Made by a program: the position numbers and the translations under genes | Source: Rhizobium sp. BK316 | Lineage (GTDB): Bacteria > Pseudomonadota > Alphaproteobacteria > Rhizobiales > Rhizobiaceae | Direction: 5' to 3' | Length of the DNA stretch: 64,000 bases | Assembly (NCBI RefSeq): GCF_014193695.1 | Contig: NZ_JACHZR010000003.1 | Location: 248,001 to 312,000 of the forward strand | The notes under the pieces: generated by a model | The model's database searches: none | Seen by the model: only the letters and a program-made list of their open reading frames with translations | What the model was told of the DNA's origin: nothing | Part shown: positions 15,531 through 25,000 of the stretch, piece by piece | Position numbering within the stretch: position 1 is the first letter of the stretch | Layout: every line of letters starts with the position of its first letter

Positions 15531-16775
15531 ATGCTGACCAAGTCGAGCACGGAGCTCGTACGGCAGAGAAACAGCGTGCTCGTGCTCGCCACTCTCCGCC
15601 GCCACGGGCCGCTTGCTCACACCGAGATATCCGATCACACGCGGCTGTCCTCCGCGACCGTTTCTGCGATCACCGCCGATCTGGAACGAGCGCAGATCAT
15701 CGAGAAATCCGAGCAGCAGCCTGCCAGCGGGCGAGGGCGTCCGCGCGTGCTTCTGCGCCAGCGGCGCGACTGCGGCTATCTCATCGTCGTCATCATCTCC
15801 TCGGATGCCGTGCAATATTCCCTCGTCGATTATTCGGGCAAGCTGATCGATCGCTTCAGCGAGGAGAGGTCGCATGATCCTGATGGGGCCGCCCGCTTCG
15901 TCACCGGCGTTCGGGAGGGGCTTGAGCGCATCCTGTCGCGCTCGCGCATCGAGCGGGAGAAGGTGCTGCTCATCTCGATCAGCAGCAAGGGGCTCGTCAA
16001 TTCCTCCGAGCCGGTCCTCGTCTGGTCGCCGATCTTCGGCAGCGACCAAATCGATTTCGAATCGGCGCTCAAGCCGGACTGGAAGGCGAAGGTCATTCTC
16101 GACAACGAGACGCTGCTCGTCGCCGCCGCTCTCGGTGCGCGCGAGGAGAATGTCAAAGGCGCGGATTTCCGCTCGCTGGCGGCCCTTTCGCTCGGGCACA
16201 GCATCGGGCTCGGAATCGTCAGGCGGACGAGCCATGGCGGGCATGACGTCTCCGCGCCCAATTTCGGGCATATGCTGCACATGGCCAATGGCGGGCTTTG
16301 CCGCTGCGGCACGCGCGGCTGCATCGAGGCCTATGCCGGCTTCTACGCCATCCTGCGCACCGCCTTCGAAGTGCCGCTCGACACGATCCCGGCAAAGTTC
16401 GTGCCGCTGGCCGAGCTCGACAAGATCGCGGCGCGAGCGCGGCAGGGGCACCGCATCTCCGGCTTTGCCTTCCGGCAGGCGGGGCTTGCGCTCGGCAACG
16501 GATTGTCACGCATGCTGAGCCTGACGGAGCGCATGCCGATTGCCATCACCGGGGTCGGCACGCGCTATTACGATCTCTTGCGGCAGGGGATCGAGGAGGG
16601 GCTCGGCCAGTCCCATGTGGTGCGCATGGAGGGCATGCCGGAGCTCCGGGTCGTCGCCGACGAACAGATTCTCGTCTTTGAAGGACACCTGAACCGGGCG
16701 CTGGCCGTCATCGATGAGGATATCGTCGTGGCGGGGGTTCAGGGCGGGACTGAGGACGTGTCTGTACCCAAATGA
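15531..16775 (+). CDS. xylR: ROK-family transcriptional regulator of xylose genes
   Basis: A 414-aa repressor of the ROK/NagC/XylR type. An N-terminal MarR-like winged helix is seen at residues about 10-75 (VLATLRRHGPLAHTEISDHT, LSSATVSAITADLERAQII). The sugar-kinase-like body contains the ROK signature with zinc-ligand cysteines CRCGTRGCIEAY near 257-268. The kinase-type DxGxT phosphate loop is not evident, as usual for regulators. It is divergent from xylF across 227 bp carrying the palindromic operator, so it most likely represses xylFHG and responds to xylose. The gene name is given by context. Confidence 0.85.
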   Translation: MLTKSSTELVRQRNSVLVLATLRRHGPLAHTEISDHTRLSSATVSAITADLERAQIIEKSEQQPASGRGRPRVLLRQRRDCGYLIVVIISSDAVQYSLVDYSGKLIDRFSEERSHDPDGAARFVTGVREGLERILSRSRIEREKVLLISISSKGLVNSSEPVLVWSPIFGSDQIDFESALKPDWKAKVILDNETLLVAAALGAREENVKGADFRSLAALSLGHSIGLGIVRRTSHGGHDVSAPNFGHMLHMANGGLCRCGTRGCIEAYAGFYAILRTAFEVPLDTIPAKFVPLAELDKIAARARQGHRISGFAFRQAGLALGNGLSRMLSLTERMPIAITGVGTRYYDLLRQGIEEGLGQSHVVRMEGMPELRVVADEQILVFEGHLNRALAVIDEDIVVAGVQGGTEDVSVPK

Positions 16776-16778
16776 AGA

Positions 16779-16930
16779 CCCCGCCCCAAACCGCTCCCCA
16801 CAAGGAGGAGGGGCTTAATGTGCGGCACCCGCTCTCCAAATCCTCAACGTTTGAGAATGGACGAGGCGGTGCGGCCGGGTTAGCCCCTCCCCCTTGTGGG
16901 TGTTCAGACTGGGGAGGGGTTGGGGAGGGG
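16779..16930. repeat. Imperfect palindromic intergenic repeat
   Basis: The left arm (16779-16817, with CTCCCCACAAGGAGGAGGGG) and the right arm (16880-16930, TTAGCCCCTCCCCCTTGTGG and GGGGAGGGGTTGGGGAGGGG) are inverted versions of each other with a small insertion. It is immediately after the xylR stop and resembles multicopy rhizobial intergenic elements. The rest of the gap to 17014 holds no gene. Confidence 0.65.
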
Positions 16931-17014
16931 TTTTTGGCTCCACTTGCCACAAACGAGAAATGGCCGGGCTCCTCACCCGGCCATCTCATTGTGGCGACCG
17001 TCGGGAGAGGGCGG

Positions 17015-18007
17015 TCAGCCGATCCTGATGAGCTTGCCTTCCTTGACGGACTGGACGGCGGCGTCGGCGAGCGCGAGCGCTGCCAGGCCATCGGCACCGG
17101 ACGGAGAGATCTTCGAGCCCTTTTCGATCGCGGCGATGAAGCTGGCGATCTCGTTGGCATAGGCCTCGGTGTAGCGGGTCATGAAGAAGTCGTGCAGCGG
17201 CGGGCGGGTGTAACCGTCGGCGTTTGCGACTTCGATCGAGACCGGGCGCTGGTTTTCAGCCGAGACGACGCCCTTGGAGCCATGCGCCTCGATGCGCTGG
17301 TCGTAGCCATAGGTGGCGCGGCGCGAGTTGGAGATGATGGCCTGCTTGCCGGAGGCGGTCTGCAGGATCACCGAGACGCTGTCATAATCGCCCGCTTCAC
17401 CGATCGCCTTATCGACGAGGACGGCAGCGGTTGCCACGACCGAGACCGGCTCTTCGCCGAGCAGGAAGCGGGCCATGTCGAAATCGTGGATCGTCATGTC
17501 GCGGAAGATGCCGCCGGAGCGCTTGATGTAATCGACCGGCGGAGCGCCGGGATCGCGCGAGGTGATCGTCACCATCTCGACATCGCCGATCTTGCCGTCG
17601 TCGATGACCTTGCGGACGGCCATGAAATGCGGGTCGAAGCGGCGGTTGAAGCCGACCATCAGCTTGGCGCCGGTTTCTTCCACGACCTTGATGCAGGCAT
17701 TTACGCGCGCAACATCCAAGTCAACAGGCTTTTCGCAGAAGATCGCCTTGCCAGCGCGGGCGAAGCGCTCGATCAGGTCGGCATGCGTATCGGTCGGCGT
17801 GCAGATGACGACGGCGTCGATATCCTTGGCGGCCTCGATCGCTTCGATCGTGCGCACGTCGCAGCCATAGGCGGAAGCGATTGCTTCGGCAGCCTGCGGG
17901 AAGGCGTCGGCGACGGCCACGAGCTTTGCATTGGCGTCGCCGCTCACGGCCTTTGCATGGACCTTGCCGATGCGGCCGGCGCCGAGAAGACCAAATCTTA
18001 CTGTCAT
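17015..18007 (-). CDS. idhA: myo-Inositol 2-dehydrogenase
   Basis: A 330-aa Gfo/Idh/MocA-family oxidoreductase. The N-terminal Rossmann fold has the NAD motif GLLGAGRIGKVHA (residues 6-18), then VVICTPTDTHADLI and the catalytic Lys in FCEKPVDLD near residue 95. SGGIFRDMTIHDFDMARFLL near 165-185 supplies the D-x-x-x-H active-site pair typical of inositol dehydrogenases. The enzyme would oxidise myo-inositol to scyllo-inosose with NAD+. The rest of the inositol pathway (iolCDEB) is not in this window. It is convergent with xylR and appears monocistronic. Closely related Gfo/Idh enzymes act on other sugars, so the substrate is likely rather than certain. Confidence 0.85.
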   Translation of the reverse strand: MTVRFGLLGAGRIGKVHAKAVSGDANAKLVAVADAFPQAAEAIASAYGCDVRTIEAIEAAKDIDAVVICTPTDTHADLIERFARAGKAIFCEKPVDLDVARVNACIKVVEETGAKLMVGFNRRFDPHFMAVRKVIDDGKIGDVEMVTITSRDPGAPPVDYIKRSGGIFRDMTIHDFDMARFLLGEEPVSVVATAAVLVDKAIGEAGDYDSVSVILQTASGKQAIISNSRRATYGYDQRIEAHGSKGVVSAENQRPVSIEVANADGYTRPPLHDFFMTRYTEAYANEIASFIAAIEKGSKISPSGADGLAALALADAAVQSVKEGKLIRIG

Positions 18008-18138
18008 TTCTGCCTCCCTAGATTCGGAACAAATAAACCGAATTGATACAAGTTTGGAATTTTCATTCCATTTTCCGATTGCCGCGTCAAGCCCACAGCC
18101 CTTTCACATTTGTGAAATCCATCCTAAAGACAAGTAAC

Positions 18139-18221
18139 GTCATCACAAGGGTGAGACGGGCGTCATCACAACAGTGAGACCGATCATCACAACAGTGAGA
18201 CCGGTGATCACGACAACGGGA
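18139..18221. repeat. Short tandem repeats upstream of a small membrane-protein gene
   Basis: Four degenerate units of about 20-23 bp, core ATCACAACAGTGAGACC, follow one another directly up to the ribosome binding site of the gene at 18227. Contiguous units without spacers exclude a CRISPR array. They could bind a regulator or result from slippage. Confidence 0.7.
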
Positions 18222-18226
18222 CAGAG

Positions 18227-18505
18227 ATGCAGCTTATCGATCCAAACCATTCGGCCTACCGGCACCTTTGGGTCCGTGTCCTCATCGTCGTTGTCTGCTT
18301 CGGATGGGCGATCGTCGAATTTACGACAGGCGATGCCTTCTGGGGCATGCTTGCCGGCGGCGCCGGCGCCTATTCCTTCTATATGCTGATCTGGGCCTTT
18401 GATCCCAAGCCGCCGGAACCTGCGGCAGCCGTCACACCCGATGACGATGATGGGGGCGGGGACGGGGACAAGCCGGCGATAGAAGACGAGAAGAAGGGCG
18501 AATAA
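18227..18505 (+). CDS. Small membrane protein with acidic tail, 92 aa
   Basis: Two hydrophobic segments, about residues 16-34 (VRVLIVVVCFGWAIVEFTT) and 39-58 (WGMLAGGAGAYSFYMLIWAF), are followed by a Pro-rich and strongly acidic tail (DDDDGGGDGDK). It would be a two-TM inner-membrane protein. ATG 18227 follows GGGACAGAG. The coding bias is good. No family is recognised and no operon partner exists. Tandem repeats lie directly upstream. Confidence 0.75.
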   Translation: MQLIDPNHSAYRHLWVRVLIVVVCFGWAIVEFTTGDAFWGMLAGGAGAYSFYMLIWAFDPKPPEPAAAVTPDDDDGGGDGDKPAIEDEKKGE

Positions 18506-18508
18506 TAA

Positions 18509-18544
18509 AAGCGTGTCGCGATCCGCCGGATGCGCGCCACGCTT
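18509..18544. repeat. Palindromic intergenic motif AAGCGTG...CACGCTT
   Basis: AAGCGTG (18509-18515) and CACGCTT (18538-18544) enclose an imperfectly palindromic GC-rich core. The word AAAGCGTGTCGCG also occurs right after the vapE stop (about 5253), which suggests a dispersed element; it may also act as a terminator stem. Confidence 0.5.
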
Positions 18545-18630
18545 AAGGTTGTTGTTTCACATTATCTATCGCAAAACCGATGCACGCCTTGGCGTGCCGT
18601 CAGCTTGATCTTTGGCGCATGTCCGTCCCG

Positions 18631-19515
18631 TCAGAGCGACAGTTCCCTGGCTTGCGCGTCGATCTTTTCGCAGGCATCGCCAAACGGATCGCGCATCGGC
18701 ACCAGCGGCGAAACGCCGAGCAGGAGAAGCGCTTTCAGATGCTGCCAGCCGCCGCTCAACATCGGCGCATAAGATGTCATGTCGGCGGGGTCCTCGTCAT
18801 GGAGGCGCCTGTATTCTGCAAAATTGGGGAAGTCTTCGTGGTTGTTCTTCACGACGCGGAAGCTCTCGGCCGCTGCCCCTTCTGCAAGGATGACTTCATG
18901 CGTATCGAGCAGCACGGCATAGTATTCGACCGAGGCGTCGTCGGCCGGAATGACCGGTGCAATGGTCGTGCCGTTCACGAGGTCCTTCACGCGGATCAGA
19001 GCACCGTTCAGAAACAGCGCATGCCCTGGCGACAGGTAGAGATCGGAATGTGGCGTGCGGCTGCCCAGCGCATGGCGGGATACACGGATCGGCACGACGC
19101 TTTCATGCCAGCGCGCACCGCTCTTCCTGAAGGCCTGGCGGCCGACCCATTTGATCGCACGGGCATTGCCATCAGGAAGGGCAACGCGGTCGCCGACGCG
19201 CAGATCCTCGACGGGCTTTTCACCGCAATCCGTGAGGATCGCCGTTCCGCGCAGGAAACAATTTGCGCCGACGCCAGAACCACCGCCCCCACCGGAGCTG
19301 CCGCCTCCACCGGAGCCCCCGTGACCACCGGAACCGCCATGGCCACCGGAGCCGCCCCGTCCCCAAAGCCGCCCCAACGCACTTGCTGGGGATGCGGAAA
19401 TTGCCGTGGCCACGGCTGCCGCGCCGGCGAGCCTGGCACTGACGGCAGCGGCAACACCTAGAAAATGTCTGCGCGCGGTATTGCGGGGCAGCTTCGGGTC
19501 TTCTGTGGATGACAT
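18631..19515 (-). CDS. Exported glycine-rich protein with a Hint (hedgehog/intein) domain
   Basis: A 294-aa protein with three parts. First is a twin-arginine-like leader (TARRHFLGVAAAVSARLAGA, residues 13-32). Next comes a Gly/Ser/His linker (about 51-83, repeated GGSGGHG). Then a Hint_2-type domain starts at Cys86 (NCFLRGTAILTDCGEKPVED) and includes RVGDRVALPDGNARAIKWVG, LSPGHALFLNGALIRVKDLV and NGTTIAPV. Hint domains can catalyse self-cleavage or splicing from the N-terminal Cys, but no classical C-terminal His-Asn-Cys splice junction is seen. Bacterial Hint_2 proteins are often linked to secreted or surface proteins. Function here is unknown. It is a single gene with no partner. Confidence 0.82.
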   Translation of the reverse strand: MSSTEDPKLPRNTARRHFLGVAAAVSARLAGAAAVATAISASPASALGRLWGRGGSGGHGGSGGHGGSGGGGSSGGGGGSGVGANCFLRGTAILTDCGEKPVEDLRVGDRVALPDGNARAIKWVGRQAFRKSGARWHESVVPIRVSRHALGSRTPHSDLYLSPGHALFLNGALIRVKDLVNGTTIAPVIPADDASVEYYAVLLDTHEVILAEGAAAESFRVVKNNHEDFPNFAEYRRLHDEDPADMTSYAPMLSGGWQHLKALLLLGVSPLVPMRDPFGDACEKIDAQARELSL

Positions 19516-19793
19516 GTTGGGTGTCCTCTGAAAACATTTGCACCGGCCTATGTTACAAGAGGTTGTATTTCGTTCAATTTCGCTAAATAGCGCTATGGCC
19601 TACCGAAAAGGGCGTAGGGACATGGTCTATTGTTCTGTAAAATTGCGCTGTCGCCGGCGCCAAAAGTCGGTGAACTATCTGCTATCAGAAGGCGAAAATT
19701 TCAACCTGACGCTATCAGGCCGGGTCGTCTGATCCGCCGCAAAGGCGGCTTGAACAACCGCGAAAACGCCAGTCGGCGGCAGAGGGGGAGGCT

Positions 19794-20243
19794 TCATATG
19801 CGCGGCAGTCGGCGCATCGCCTCGTCGATCAGCAGGTTGGCGATCGTCATGCGTCTGTTGGCATTGTTGCGGAAAGGTTGCGCCACGCCGTCGGGATGAT
19901 TGGCCTTGGCGAAGGCGCGCCGCTTCTCGTTCAGTGTGTGCTGCGTATCGGCAGATGAGATCGCAAGTTCAGCGGCAATCTCTTCCGGTGCAATGCGGGC
20001 CAGATGCGCGGGCATGGCGGGTTCGGGCGGGGGAGGCGCCTCGATCGCGGGCTCCGGACCGAGATTGTCGAAATAGGCTTCGCCGACCCGCTGCGAGGCC
20101 GCCGACACACCTTCCATCACATCGAAAGCGAGGCCGGTGGTGAAGCCGGAAACGCGACGGGCGGCCGGCTCTTCCGCTTCACCGGCGTCTTCCTCTTGCA
20201 GTCGTTCGAGAACGGATTGGAATATCGATTGTCCGAACAGCAT
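19794..20243 (-). CDS. Hypothetical protein with a J-domain-like C-terminus
   Basis: A 149-aa soluble protein. The N-terminal half is acidic with a Pro-rich piece (EAPPPPEPAMPAHL). The C-terminal 60 residues, ELAISSADTQHTLNEKRRAF then AKANHPDG and NRRMTIANLLIDEAMRR, carry the HPD tripeptide between two helices and closing residues like those of DnaJ J-domains. If real, it would stimulate an Hsp70 ATPase. The J-domain is short and divergent, so the assignment is tentative. It is a single leftward gene. Confidence 0.75.
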   Translation of the reverse strand: MLFGQSIFQSVLERLQEEDAGEAEEPAARRVSGFTTGLAFDVMEGVSAASQRVGEAYFDNLGPEPAIEAPPPPEPAMPAHLARIAPEEIAAELAISSADTQHTLNEKRRAFAKANHPDGVAQPFRNNANRRMTIANLLIDEAMRRLPRI

Positions 20244-20379
20244 GCGCCTTCCTTTTCGAGCGGCGCATTAGACGGCGCCAACTTGGCGCCGGGCTGGATT
20301 CGAGGCAGGATCACGGGATCTCTCCGGAGCCGGGTGGCGCGGCAGAGACAGCATATGCGAATGAGAAAATGGGGTGTGG

Positions 20380-20934
20380 ATGACAGGTTGGAAGCGGACA
20401 GTGCAATGGACCGATTGGAATGGAGATGGACTTGAAACTCTTTCCATCGTCCACAATCACGAGGGCGTGCTTGCGGAAGGTGTTGTGACCGGACACTTCG
20501 AAGCAAGCAAATACGCCCTAACTTACCGCTTGGTGATAGACCCGCATTGGCTGGTGCGCGATGTCAGGGTCCAGATCGCCAATGGCCCACGCCTTCACAT
20601 TTTATCTGACGGCTGCGGTCGTTGGGTCAACGGGGATGGCTCGGAGATTTCCGATTTGGCCGGGTGCATGGATGTCGATATTGCAGCGACACCCTTTACC
20701 AACACCCTGCCAATTCGACGGCTAAAGCAAAAACCGCGTGTCCCCGAGGAGATCAGCGTTGCGTATGTTTCCTTGCCAAACCTGATCGTCGAACCTGTTC
20801 AGCAGCGATATACCAAACTTGCCGAGAACCGCTTTCTCTATGAAGGCCTATCAACCGCCTTTTCCGCCGAACTTGAGGTCGATGGTGACGGCATCGTACT
20901 GGACTACCCAGGCGTTTCCAGAAGGTTGCCGTAA
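20380..20934 (+). CDS. Putative glycolipid-binding family protein (DUF1089-like)
   Basis: A 184-aa protein from ATG 20380 (a GTG at 20374 would add two residues). The N-terminal beta-rich sequence TVQWTDWNGDGLETLSIVHN, the middle DGCGRWVNGDGSEISDLAGC with MDVDIAATPFTNTLPIRRL, and the end RFLYEGLSTAFSAELEVDGD closely fit the family annotated as putative glycolipid-binding proteins. These fold as beta-barrels, and their biological role is poorly known. Soluble, no signal peptide. A stand-alone gene between two leftward genes; less GC-biased codons than neighbours. Confidence 0.82.
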   Translation: MTGWKRTVQWTDWNGDGLETLSIVHNHEGVLAEGVVTGHFEASKYALTYRLVIDPHWLVRDVRVQIANGPRLHILSDGCGRWVNGDGSEISDLAGCMDVDIAATPFTNTLPIRRLKQKPRVPEEISVAYVSLPNLIVEPVQQRYTKLAENRFLYEGLSTAFSAELEVDGDGIVLDYPGVSRRLP

Positions 20935-21022
20935 CGGTCGCAGTTTCCGGACTGTCTCCCGACCTTCGAGGTATCGCTAGGTCAGCGATTCACATAGTAC
21001 GAAAACCAGGAAAGGCTCGGCC

Positions 21023-22033
21023 CTAGCCCTCGGCCTGCCGGATGCTTTCTTCCAGAATGAGATCGTAGAGCAGGCGGGCGCTCGGCGGCAGCGCGCGCTC
21101 ACGCACGGTGATCATGCTGTAGGGCTTGACGTTGATCTCGAAGTCGATCGGCAGGATGCGGACGTCAGATGCGTTCGAACTCTGCGAGGAGAGAAACTGG
21201 GCGACGTCGATGGCAACGGGCGCGATCGCATCCGTCGCGCAGATCATTGCGCAGGTCAAAAGCAGCGAGGACGTGTTGACGACGTTTTCCGGAAGTTGAA
21301 CGGCGCGCGACAGGAAGATGTCCTCGATCGTGCGGCGCAGCAGCGTGCCGGGCGGCTGGAACACCCAGTCGTAATCCCTGATCTCTGTGAGGCTGCTCGG
21401 TTTACTCTTCTTCAATAGGGGGTGGCTGCTGCGCACGATCAGGCAGGCCCTCTCGATGCCGATCTCGCGAACCTCGAAGAGACGTGGGTTGAGGTCATCG
21501 GGGATGCGGCTGATGATGAAGTCGTGGCGGGCGGCAAGAAGCTCGCGCGCCAGCACGTTGCTGGTCTCGACCTGGATGTTGACCTCGATGCCCGGGAAGG
21601 TCTTGCGCACTGTGTTGATGGCGGGGACGACGAGGCTCATGGCGGGTGCGGTGACGGCGCCGATGAAGACCGAGCCGCCCTTGCCGCTCTTCAACTCGCC
21701 GATCTCGCGGCTCGCCTCCCGAAGCTCCAGGAGGATCTTGCGCGCACGTCTGGCGAGGGCCTCTCCGAAGGTGGTGAGCACCACGCCGCGGGCTACCCGC
21801 TCATAGAGCGGGGCCTTCACGATCGATTCCAGATCGGACAGCATTCGCGATGCTGCGGGCTGGGAGATGTTCAGCACCTCGGCGGCGGCCGAAATCTGCC
21901 CGCTATCTTCGATTGCGACAATCATACGCAGGTGATTCAGCTTAAGTCCCGCCCGCAAATGGCCATCATCGCCAAAATTGTCGCTGTTAATATCGACATG
22001 TTCCAACGAAAATGGCTCAGAGATAATCGTCAT
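21023..22033 (-). CDS. gbpR: LysR-type regulator of the chvE cluster
   Basis: A 336-aa LysR-family activator. The winged helix lies at about residues 30-90 (LKLNHLRMIVAIEDSGQISA, AAEVLNISQPAASRMLSDLE), followed by the substrate-binding domain. GbpR of Agrobacterium has the same size and the same place, divergent from chvE, and controls chvE in response to sugars. The start ATG 22033 (MTIISEPFSLEHVDINSD) is chosen because GGGGAGG lies 9 bases ahead; the frame opens further to 22063. It ends with no nearby partner. Name assigned from synteny plus family. Confidence 0.88.
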   Translation of the reverse strand: MTIISEPFSLEHVDINSDNFGDDGHLRAGLKLNHLRMIVAIEDSGQISAAAEVLNISQPAASRMLSDLESIVKAPLYERVARGVVLTTFGEALARRARKILLELREASREIGELKSGKGGSVFIGAVTAPAMSLVVPAINTVRKTFPGIEVNIQVETSNVLARELLAARHDFIISRIPDDLNPRLFEVREIGIERACLIVRSSHPLLKKSKPSSLTEIRDYDWVFQPPGTLLRRTIEDIFLSRAVQLPENVVNTSSLLLTCAMICATDAIAPVAIDVAQFLSSQSSNASDVRILPIDFEINVKPYSMITVRERALPPSARLLYDLILEESIRQAEG

Positions 22034-22083
22034 GGTTGCGGCCTCCCCACGGCATTCCATCAAAAGTAATACTTTTTAACGAT

Positions 22084-22099
22084 ATACCAAATTTGTTAT
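22084..22099. promoter_or_regulatory. Candidate GbpR binding palindrome
   Basis: ATACCAAATTTGTTAT is an almost perfect palindrome (7 of 8 pairs) in the AT-rich 270-bp region between gbpR and chvE. LysR regulators bind such dyads near divergent promoters. A TTGACA word follows at 22121. Confidence 0.5.
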
Positions 22100-22303
22100 G
22101 CATATTACCAGTTATTCTATTTGACAGTTATAGGAATCCATACCAGTTTGCCGCCGTGTGCTGGTTGGCACTCAACACGTGTGAGATCGTGGAGGAGACC
22201 TACTTCGTTTCTCACCATCTGAAGTAACTATCCAATACGGAACCTGCCACAGTTTCGGGGCGGGCGATTTTTCGTCCGCGAATCTTTAACAAGGGAGAGA
22301 GAA

Positions 22304-23368
22304 ATGAAATCCATTATCTCATTGATGGCTGCGGCTGCCTTCGGCGTCGCATCGTTCGTTATGCCGGCATTGGCGCAGGACAAGGGTCTGGTCGGCATCG
22401 CAATGCCGACGAAGTCCTCGGCTCGCTGGATCGACGACGGCAACAACATCGTCAAGCAGCTCCAGGCCGCTGGTTACCAGACCGACCTGCAGTATGCTGA
22501 CGACGATATCCCGAACCAGCTTTCGCAGATCGAAAACATGGTCACGAAGGGCGCCAAGGTTCTCGTCATCGCTTCGATCGACGGCACGACCCTTTCGGAC
22601 GTTCTCCAGAAGGCTCACGATGCTGGCATCAAGGTCATTGCCTATGACCGCCTGATCCGCGACTCTGCCAACGTCGACTACTACGCCACCTTCGACAACT
22701 TCCAGGTTGGCGTTCTCCAGGCTGGCACGATCGTCGACAAGCTCGGCCTCAAGGACGGCAAGGGTCCGTTCAACATCGAACTCTTCGGCGGCTCGCCTGA
22801 CGACAACAACGCCTTCTTCTTCTACGACGGCGCAATGTCTGTCCTGCAGCCCTACATCGACAGCGGCAAGCTCGTCGTGAAGTCCGGCCAGACCGGCATG
22901 GACAAGGTCGGCACGCTGCGTTGGGACGCGGCAACGGCCCAGGCCCGCATGGACAACCTGCTCTCGGCCAACTACACCGACGCCAAGGTTGACGCTGTCC
23001 TGTCTCCATATGACGGTCTGTCGATCGGCATCATCTCGTCGCTGAAGGGCGTCGGCTACGGTACGGCTGACCAGCCGTTGCCGGTCGTCTCCGGCCAGGA
23101 CGCCGAAGTTCCGTCTGTCAAGTCGATCATCGCCGGCGAACAGTACTCGACGATCTTCAAGGACACGCGCGACCTCGCAAAGGTCACCGTTCAGATGGTT
23201 GACGCAGTCATGTCCGGCAAGGAGCCTGAAGTCAACGACACGAAGACCTACGACAACGGCGTCAAGGTCGTTCCGTCCTATCTGCTGAAGCCGGTTGCCG
23301 TCGACAAGACCAACTACAAGCAGATCCTCGTCGACGGCGGTTACTACACCGAAGACCAGCTGAAGTAA
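22304..23368 (+). CDS. chvE: Multiple-sugar periplasmic binding protein ChvE
   Basis: A 354-aa periplasmic protein with a Sec signal ([20 protein letters not shown], cut after ALAQ). The mature start [20 protein letters not shown] and later ITTVAYDRLI-like ([20 protein letters not shown]), [20 protein letters not shown] and [15 protein letters not shown] match ChvE closely. In Agrobacterium ChvE binds galactose, arabinose, glucose and others, delivers them to GguAB, and signals to the VirA sensor and chemoreceptors. It is first of a six-gene run and is followed by an intercistronic stem-loop. Codon use is extremely biased to C-ending codons, pointing to high expression. Confidence 0.95.
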   Translation: MKSIISLMAAAAFGVASFVMPALAQDKGLVGIAMPTKSSARWIDDGNNIVKQLQAAGYQTDLQYADDDIPNQLSQIENMVTKGAKVLVIASIDGTTLSDVLQKAHDAGIKVIAYDRLIRDSANVDYYATFDNFQVGVLQAGTIVDKLGLKDGKGPFNIELFGGSPDDNNAFFFYDGAMSVLQPYIDSGKLVVKSGQTGMDKVGTLRWDAATAQARMDNLLSANYTDAKVDAVLSPYDGLSIGIISSLKGVGYGTADQPLPVVSGQDAEVPSVKSIIAGEQYSTIFKDTRDLAKVTVQMVDAVMSGKEPEVNDTKTYDNGVKVVPSYLLKPVAVDKTNYKQILVDGGYYTEDQLK

Positions 23369-23378
23369 TTATGAATGG

Positions 23379-23406
23379 CCGGGACCCGCGTGATTGCGGG
23401 TTCCGG
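23379..23406 (+). promoter_or_regulatory. Intercistronic stem-loop between chvE and gguA
   Basis: CCGGGACCCGC (23379-23389) pairs with GCGGGTTCCGG (23396-23406), ten matches plus one G-T pair, 10 bases after the chvE stop. There is no clean T-run; it probably stabilises chvE mRNA and dampens gguA expression. Confidence 0.65.
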
Positions 23407-23461
23407 TCTTCGATTCTATGATCGTCGGGCCATTTTCGGTCGCGGCGTTGGGTTTTTAGTC

Positions 23462-25000
23462 ATGGAAAATACAATCCTCGAAATGCGGAACATCACCAAG
23501 ACGTTCCCGGGCGTGAAGGCGCTCGAGAATGTGAACCTCAGGGTTCGCCAGGGTGAGATCCACGCATTGGTGGGCGAAAACGGGGCCGGCAAGTCGACCC
23601 TGATGAAAGTGCTCTCCGGCGTCTATCCGGCAGGAAGCTATGAAGGCGACATCGTTTATGAAGGCGATGTGCGCAATTTCAAGGTCCTGAAGGATTCGGA
23701 AGAAATCGGCATCGTCATCATCCATCAGGAACTGGCGCTCGTACCGCTCCTGTCGATCGGCGAAAACATCTTCCTCGGTAATGAAAACGCCAAGAAAGGC
23801 GTCATCAGCTGGGAAGAGACATACAATCGCACCAAGCAGCTTCTGGCCAAGGTGGGCTTACGCGAATCTCCGAACACGCTCGTGACCGACATCGGCGTCG
23901 GCAAGCAGCAGCTCGTCGAGATCGCCAAGGCGCTGTCGAAGAGCGTCAAGCTGCTCATCCTCGACGAGCCGACGGCATCGCTGAACGAAAACGATTCAGA
24001 CGCGCTCCTCAACCTGCTGATGGAATTCCGCAGGCAGGGCATCACCTCGATCATCATTTCCCACAAGCTGAACGAGATCCGCAAGGTCGCCGACCAGATC
24101 ACGGTCCTGCGCGACGGCATGACCGTCAAGACGCTCGACTGTCATAAGGACGAGATCAGCGAAGACATCATCATCAAGAACATGGTGGGCCGTGACCTCG
24201 CCGACCGTTACCCGCCGCGCTCCGTGCCGGTGGGCGAGACGATCTTCGAAGTCAGGAACTGGAACGCCTTCCATCAGCAGCATCGCGACCGCCAGGTCCT
24301 GCACGATATCAACGTGAATGTCCGCAAGGGCGAAGTCGTCGGCATTGCCGGCCTGATGGGCGCCGGCCGTACCGAATTCGCCATGAGCGTTTTCGGCAAG
24401 TCTTACGGCCATAAGGTCAGCGGCGAAGTTTTCGTCGACGGCAAGAAGGTCGATACGTCGACGGTCCGCAAGGCGATCGACGCCGGTCTCGCCTATGTGA
24501 CGGAAGACCGCAAACATCTCGGCCTCGTGCTGAACGACAACATCCTGCACAACACCACGCTCGCCAATCTGCTCGGCATTTCGAAAAATACCGTCATCGA
24601 CGACATCAAGGAGATGAAGGTCGCGACGGATTATCGCTCGAAGCTGCGCATCCGGTCATCGGGCATCTTCCAGGAAACGGTCAATCTTTCGGGCGGCAAC
24701 CAGCAAAAGGTCGTGCTGTCGAAGTGGCTGTTCTCTGATCCCGATGTTTTGATCCTGGACGAGCCCACACGTGGTATCGACGTTGGCGCAAAATACGAAA
24801 TCTACACTATCATCAACCAGCTTGCCGCCGATGGAAAGGGCGTTCTGATGATCTCGTCAGAAATGCCCGAACTGCTTGGCACATGTGACCGCATCTACGT
24901 GATGAACGAAGGACGCATCGTCGCCGAACTGCCGAAAGGAGAAGCAAGCCAGGAAACCATCATGCGCGCTATCATGCGCTCAGGGGAGAAGAAACAATGA
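23462..25000 (+). CDS. gguA: Sugar ABC transporter ATP-binding protein GguA
   Basis: A 512-aa protein with two tandem ATPase domains, as in AraG/XylG. Domain one has [16 protein letters not shown] near residues 39-54 and Walker [12 protein letters not shown] near 163-173. Domain two has the degenerate P-loop [16 protein letters not shown] near 297-312, the signature [15 protein letters not shown] near 410-424 and [14 protein letters not shown] near 430-443. It energises uptake of sugars bound by ChvE. The start at ATG 23462 follows the family N-terminus [17 protein letters not shown]. It overlaps gguB by 4 bases (ATGA), so translation is coupled. Confidence 0.95.
   Translation: MENTILEMRNITKTFPGVKALENVNLRVRQGEIHALVGENGAGKSTLMKVLSGVYPAGSYEGDIVYEGDVRNFKVLKDSEEIGIVIIHQELALVPLLSIGENIFLGNENAKKGVISWEETYNRTKQLLAKVGLRESPNTLVTDIGVGKQQLVEIAKALSKSVKLLILDEPTASLNENDSDALLNLLMEFRRQGITSIIISHKLNEIRKVADQITVLRDGMTVKTLDCHKDEISEDIIIKNMVGRDLADRYPPRSVPVGETIFEVRNWNAFHQQHRDRQVLHDINVNVRKGEVVGIAGLMGAGRTEFAMSVFGKSYGHKVSGEVFVDGKKVDTSTVRKAIDAGLAYVTEDRKHLGLVLNDNILHNTTLANLLGISKNTVIDDIKEMKVATDYRSKLRIRSSGIFQETVNLSGGNQQKVVLSKWLFSDPDVLILDEPTRGIDVGAKYEIYTIINQLAADGKGVLMISSEMPELLGTCDRIYVMNEGRIVAELPKGEASQETIMRAIMRSGEKKQ

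Noticed and set aside
18139..18221. CRISPR-like repeats
   Set aside because: Units are adjacent with no spacers, vary between copies, and no cas gene is near.
22121..22150. Sigma-70 promoter at TTGACA (22121) for chvE
   Set aside because: No acceptable -10 element follows at 16-18 bases, so only the palindrome at 22084 was listed.
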